Assembly: GCA_022749755.1 (NCBI GenBank)
Contig: CM040447.1
Coordinates: 15,103,087 to 15,167,086, forward strand
Direction: 5' to 3'
Origin: Azadirachta indica
Lineage: Eukaryota > Streptophyta > Magnoliopsida > Sapindales > Meliaceae
Length of the DNA stretch: 64,000 nucleotides
In this document: in pieces, positions 61,650 to 64,000 of the stretch
Numbering within the stretch: the first letter of the stretch is position 1
Layout of the letters: the number at the start of each line of letters is the position of its first letter
The notes under the pieces: generated by a model
What the model saw: only the letters and a program-made list of their open reading frames with translations
Told to the model about the DNA's origin: nothing
Databases searched by the model: none
Made by a program: the position numbers and the translations under genes

Positions 61650-64000
61650 AGGATATGAACATCAAAAGAGAGTTAACCTTTTCAAAGGGGAAAGATGGAG
61701 ATGTATGCTTAGCTGATGATGCAACTACATACACCATACTTTAAGATAAGAATTATTTCGACGAATTGAAAATGATTAAAGTTAAATGAATATCATATCA
61801 GATCCTGCAAACTTGATTGAAAGCTTCATAAGAGCACTAATTCTGTTAGCAAGTGGAACCAGATTATGTATACATAATGTTTTGTATTCTAGCAAATCCA
61901 ACAGAAATTTGCTTAACTTTAAAGAGATATCCGTTGAAATAGATATTATATTAAGACTTTAAATGATAATAATATAGAATATCTCTGCATTACTTCTAAT
62001 GTCTCAAGCAAGAAAAGTATACTAGAAAAGTTTTCAGCATTGTCATTTGAATTGTATTATATACTTATAAATGCAATTTAAAGCTACGCAATAATGAACC
62101 AGAAGTTCATTGATCCTGAAATATTTATATTATGACATGACCATCTTGGTCACCTAGGATCCACAGTGATGTGTAAAATTATTGATAATTCTCATGGACA
62201 TCTATTAAAGAATCAAAAGATTCTATTATTTAATGAGAATATATGAATCACCGCTTGCTCAAAAGGAAAAATAATGGTTAAACCATCCTCTTCTTAAATT
62301 GGATTTGATTTTCCATCATTTTTATAAAGAATTTAAGGAGACATTTGTAGGTCAGTTCACTCATCTAATGGACCATTTCACTATTTTATGGTTTTAATTT
62401 ATGCATCTGCTCGATGGTCACATGTGTGTTTATTATCTATACGTAATGTTGCATTCACTAGATTGCTTGCATAGATTATAAAGTTAAGGATACATTTCCC
62501 TGATTACGCAATCAAGACTATATGTCTGCATATTACTGATGAGTTTACTTTTAAAGTATTTAATGACTATTGTACATCAACGGGAATCGATGTAAAGCAT
62601 CCAGTTCCACATATCTATACTCAAAATAAGTTAGTCAAATCTCTTATTAAGAAACCCTGAATAATTGCTAAAACTTTACTGTTACGTACTCAATTACCAA
62701 TTTCTGTATGGGTTCATGGTATTTTGCATGCTGCAACTTTATTTCAGTTTAGACCTACTGCTTATCACTAATATTTCTCACTGTAATTTGTATTTGGTCA
62801 TCCACATGATATATCTCACCTACGCACTTTTGGTTGTGTTGTGTATGTTCTTATTACACCCCTACAACGTGCTAAGATGGGACCTCAACGTCATTTAGGG
62901 ATTTATATTGATTATAACTTACCTTATATTATTAGATATCTTGAGCCTTTAATAGGTGATTTATTTACCGCACGGTTTATGAATTATCATTTTGATGAGA
63001 TATTTTTTCTACCATTAGGGGATAAGAAATACCTCATGAAGTAAGGTATACACTTTTTTGGAAAACATCTATTTTGTCTCATCTTGATCTTCATATTAAT
63101 CAATGTAAAAATGAAGTTCGAAGGATAGTGCAATTTCAACAAATTACAAATCAATTACCAGTTGCATTTAATGATATTGCAAGAGTGGCCCAATTATATA
63201 TATATATATATATTAGCCTGGGTGATTGTTCTTGAAGAACAATCTAATCAAAAGACAACAAATGAATCATTTGTTAGATGCCAAAAACGTGGTAGATCAA
63301 TTGATTCAAAAAATATTATTTCATGAAAAAGACGATTCACAAATCAGGATCCTTTTGAAAATAATGCTCGAGCAATAAGTGCTCCTACAATTTTTGAATC
63401 ACTAGCTCTAAAAGAGCTGATAATTTCTAAAAAGACATGTATCCTTGAAGTGACAATAGCCTCTAAAGAGCACATATCCCTAAAGAGACATAAGTTTATG
63501 GAGAAGCATTAACCTTAAAAAGGCACAAGTCGTAGAAGTGACATGAGCTCTTGAAGAAGCATTAACCCTTAAAGTGACACAAAAATCTCAAAATAAAAAA
63601 ACTCTACAAATTGTGCTTATACACATATGATGTGGGATCATAATAAAATAATTGTCGACAACATATTTTTATTTACAGTAGTTACTAAAATTGTGAGAGG
63701 TGATTATGACCCATAGATTGTGAATGAATGTAAATAGACAAGATTGGCCTCAATAAAAAAAAGTAATTCAAGCATAATTGACTTTTCTTGCAAAATGTAA
63801 GTATTTGGATCTTTAGTCTTGACACCTAAAAATGTCAAACCCGTTGGATATAAATGGGTATTTATAAGGAAATGTAATGAGCATGATGAGATTATTAGAT
63901 ATAAAGTGTGATTTTTCGCCCAAGGTTTCTCTCAAAGGCCTGAAATTGATTTTGATGAAATATATTCTCTTGTGATGAATACTATTACATTTCGATTTTT
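61650..64000 (+). mobile_element. Decayed Ty1/copia retrotransposon pol, continues beyond the window
   Basis: Conceptual reading with stops and frameshifts removed follows copia order. From about 61690 comes the protease region (VCLADDATTYTIL), with the usual DSG altered to DDA, then LYSSK and NRNLL. At about 62135-62215 comes the GAG-pre-integrase block (HDHLGHLGSTVMCKIIDNSHG). From about 62330 to 62640 lies the integrase core (YASARWSHV, FNDYC). From 62640 to 63050 comes the integrase C-terminal part (MGPQRHLGIY, RYLEPL, GDLFTARF). A linker with degenerate Lys/Glu-rich repeats fills 63380-63600. At 63820-64000 RT begins (VKPVGYKWVFIRKCNEHDE, then AQGFSQRPEIDFDE). An (AT)n tract at 63196-63213 interrupts it. 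Many stops show it is dead. No LTR is visible in the window. Confidence 0.85.

Overview
This is plant nuclear DNA: AT-rich, with intron-bearing genes that use GT-AG junctions, plant-only gene families, many AT/CT microsatellites and decayed LTR retrotransposons. A TM6-type (paleoAP3) B-class MADS gene together with MAX1 (CYP711A) and ferulate 5-hydroxylase (CYP84A) points to a core eudicot. TM6 is absent from Arabidopsis, so a woody rosid is plausible, possibly a Citrus relative. That last step is inference from overall look, not proof.

Layout. 1-3.3 kb: TM6 MADS-box gene (+), seven exons, intact. 3.3-7.8 kb: microsatellites, a 262-bp Mutator-type MITE with a 9-bp target duplication, and an AT-rich repeat. 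7.8-12.4 kb: gene for a nuclear protein with an MCRS_N domain and an FHA domain (+), seven exons, intact. 15.2-16.5 kb: intronless secreted LRR protein (+). 18.7-20.7 kb: second intronless LRR-protein gene (+), broken by one in-frame stop at codon 132. 22.8-23.0 kb: a tRNA-Gly relic (+) and a sound tRNA-Pro(CGG) gene (-). 23.8-27.7 kb: MAX1/CYP711A (-), five exons, intact, with degenerate tandem repeats in its first intron. 30.4-31.6 kb: decayed Ty3/gypsy protease and reverse transcriptase. 37.4-38.4 kb: inverted second copy of the AT-rich repeat, with a second copy of the MITE nested inside it. 40.0-41.1 kb: GATA5-like zinc-finger factor (+). 45.3-45.7 kb: glycine-rich-protein relic (-). 47.5-48.2 kb: intact glycine-rich cell-wall protein gene (-). 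48-58 kb: about 9.7 kb with no gene I can support. 58.0-59.8 kb: F5H/CYP84A (+), full length but for one extra base that shifts the frame in exon 1. 61.6 kb to the end: decayed Ty1/copia pol (+), running out of the window.

The genes are independent transcription units, as is usual in plants, and I see no biosynthetic cluster. MAX1 (strigolactone synthesis) and F5H (syringyl lignin) are both P450s but belong to different clans and pathways and lie 30 kb apart.

The most useful observations are two genes each broken by a single lesion (LRR nonsense at 19118, F5H +1 base at 58246), which need read-level confirmation, and a nested transposon insertion whose empty site is preserved in a paralogous repeat elsewhere in the same window. 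I found no convincing new biological system.
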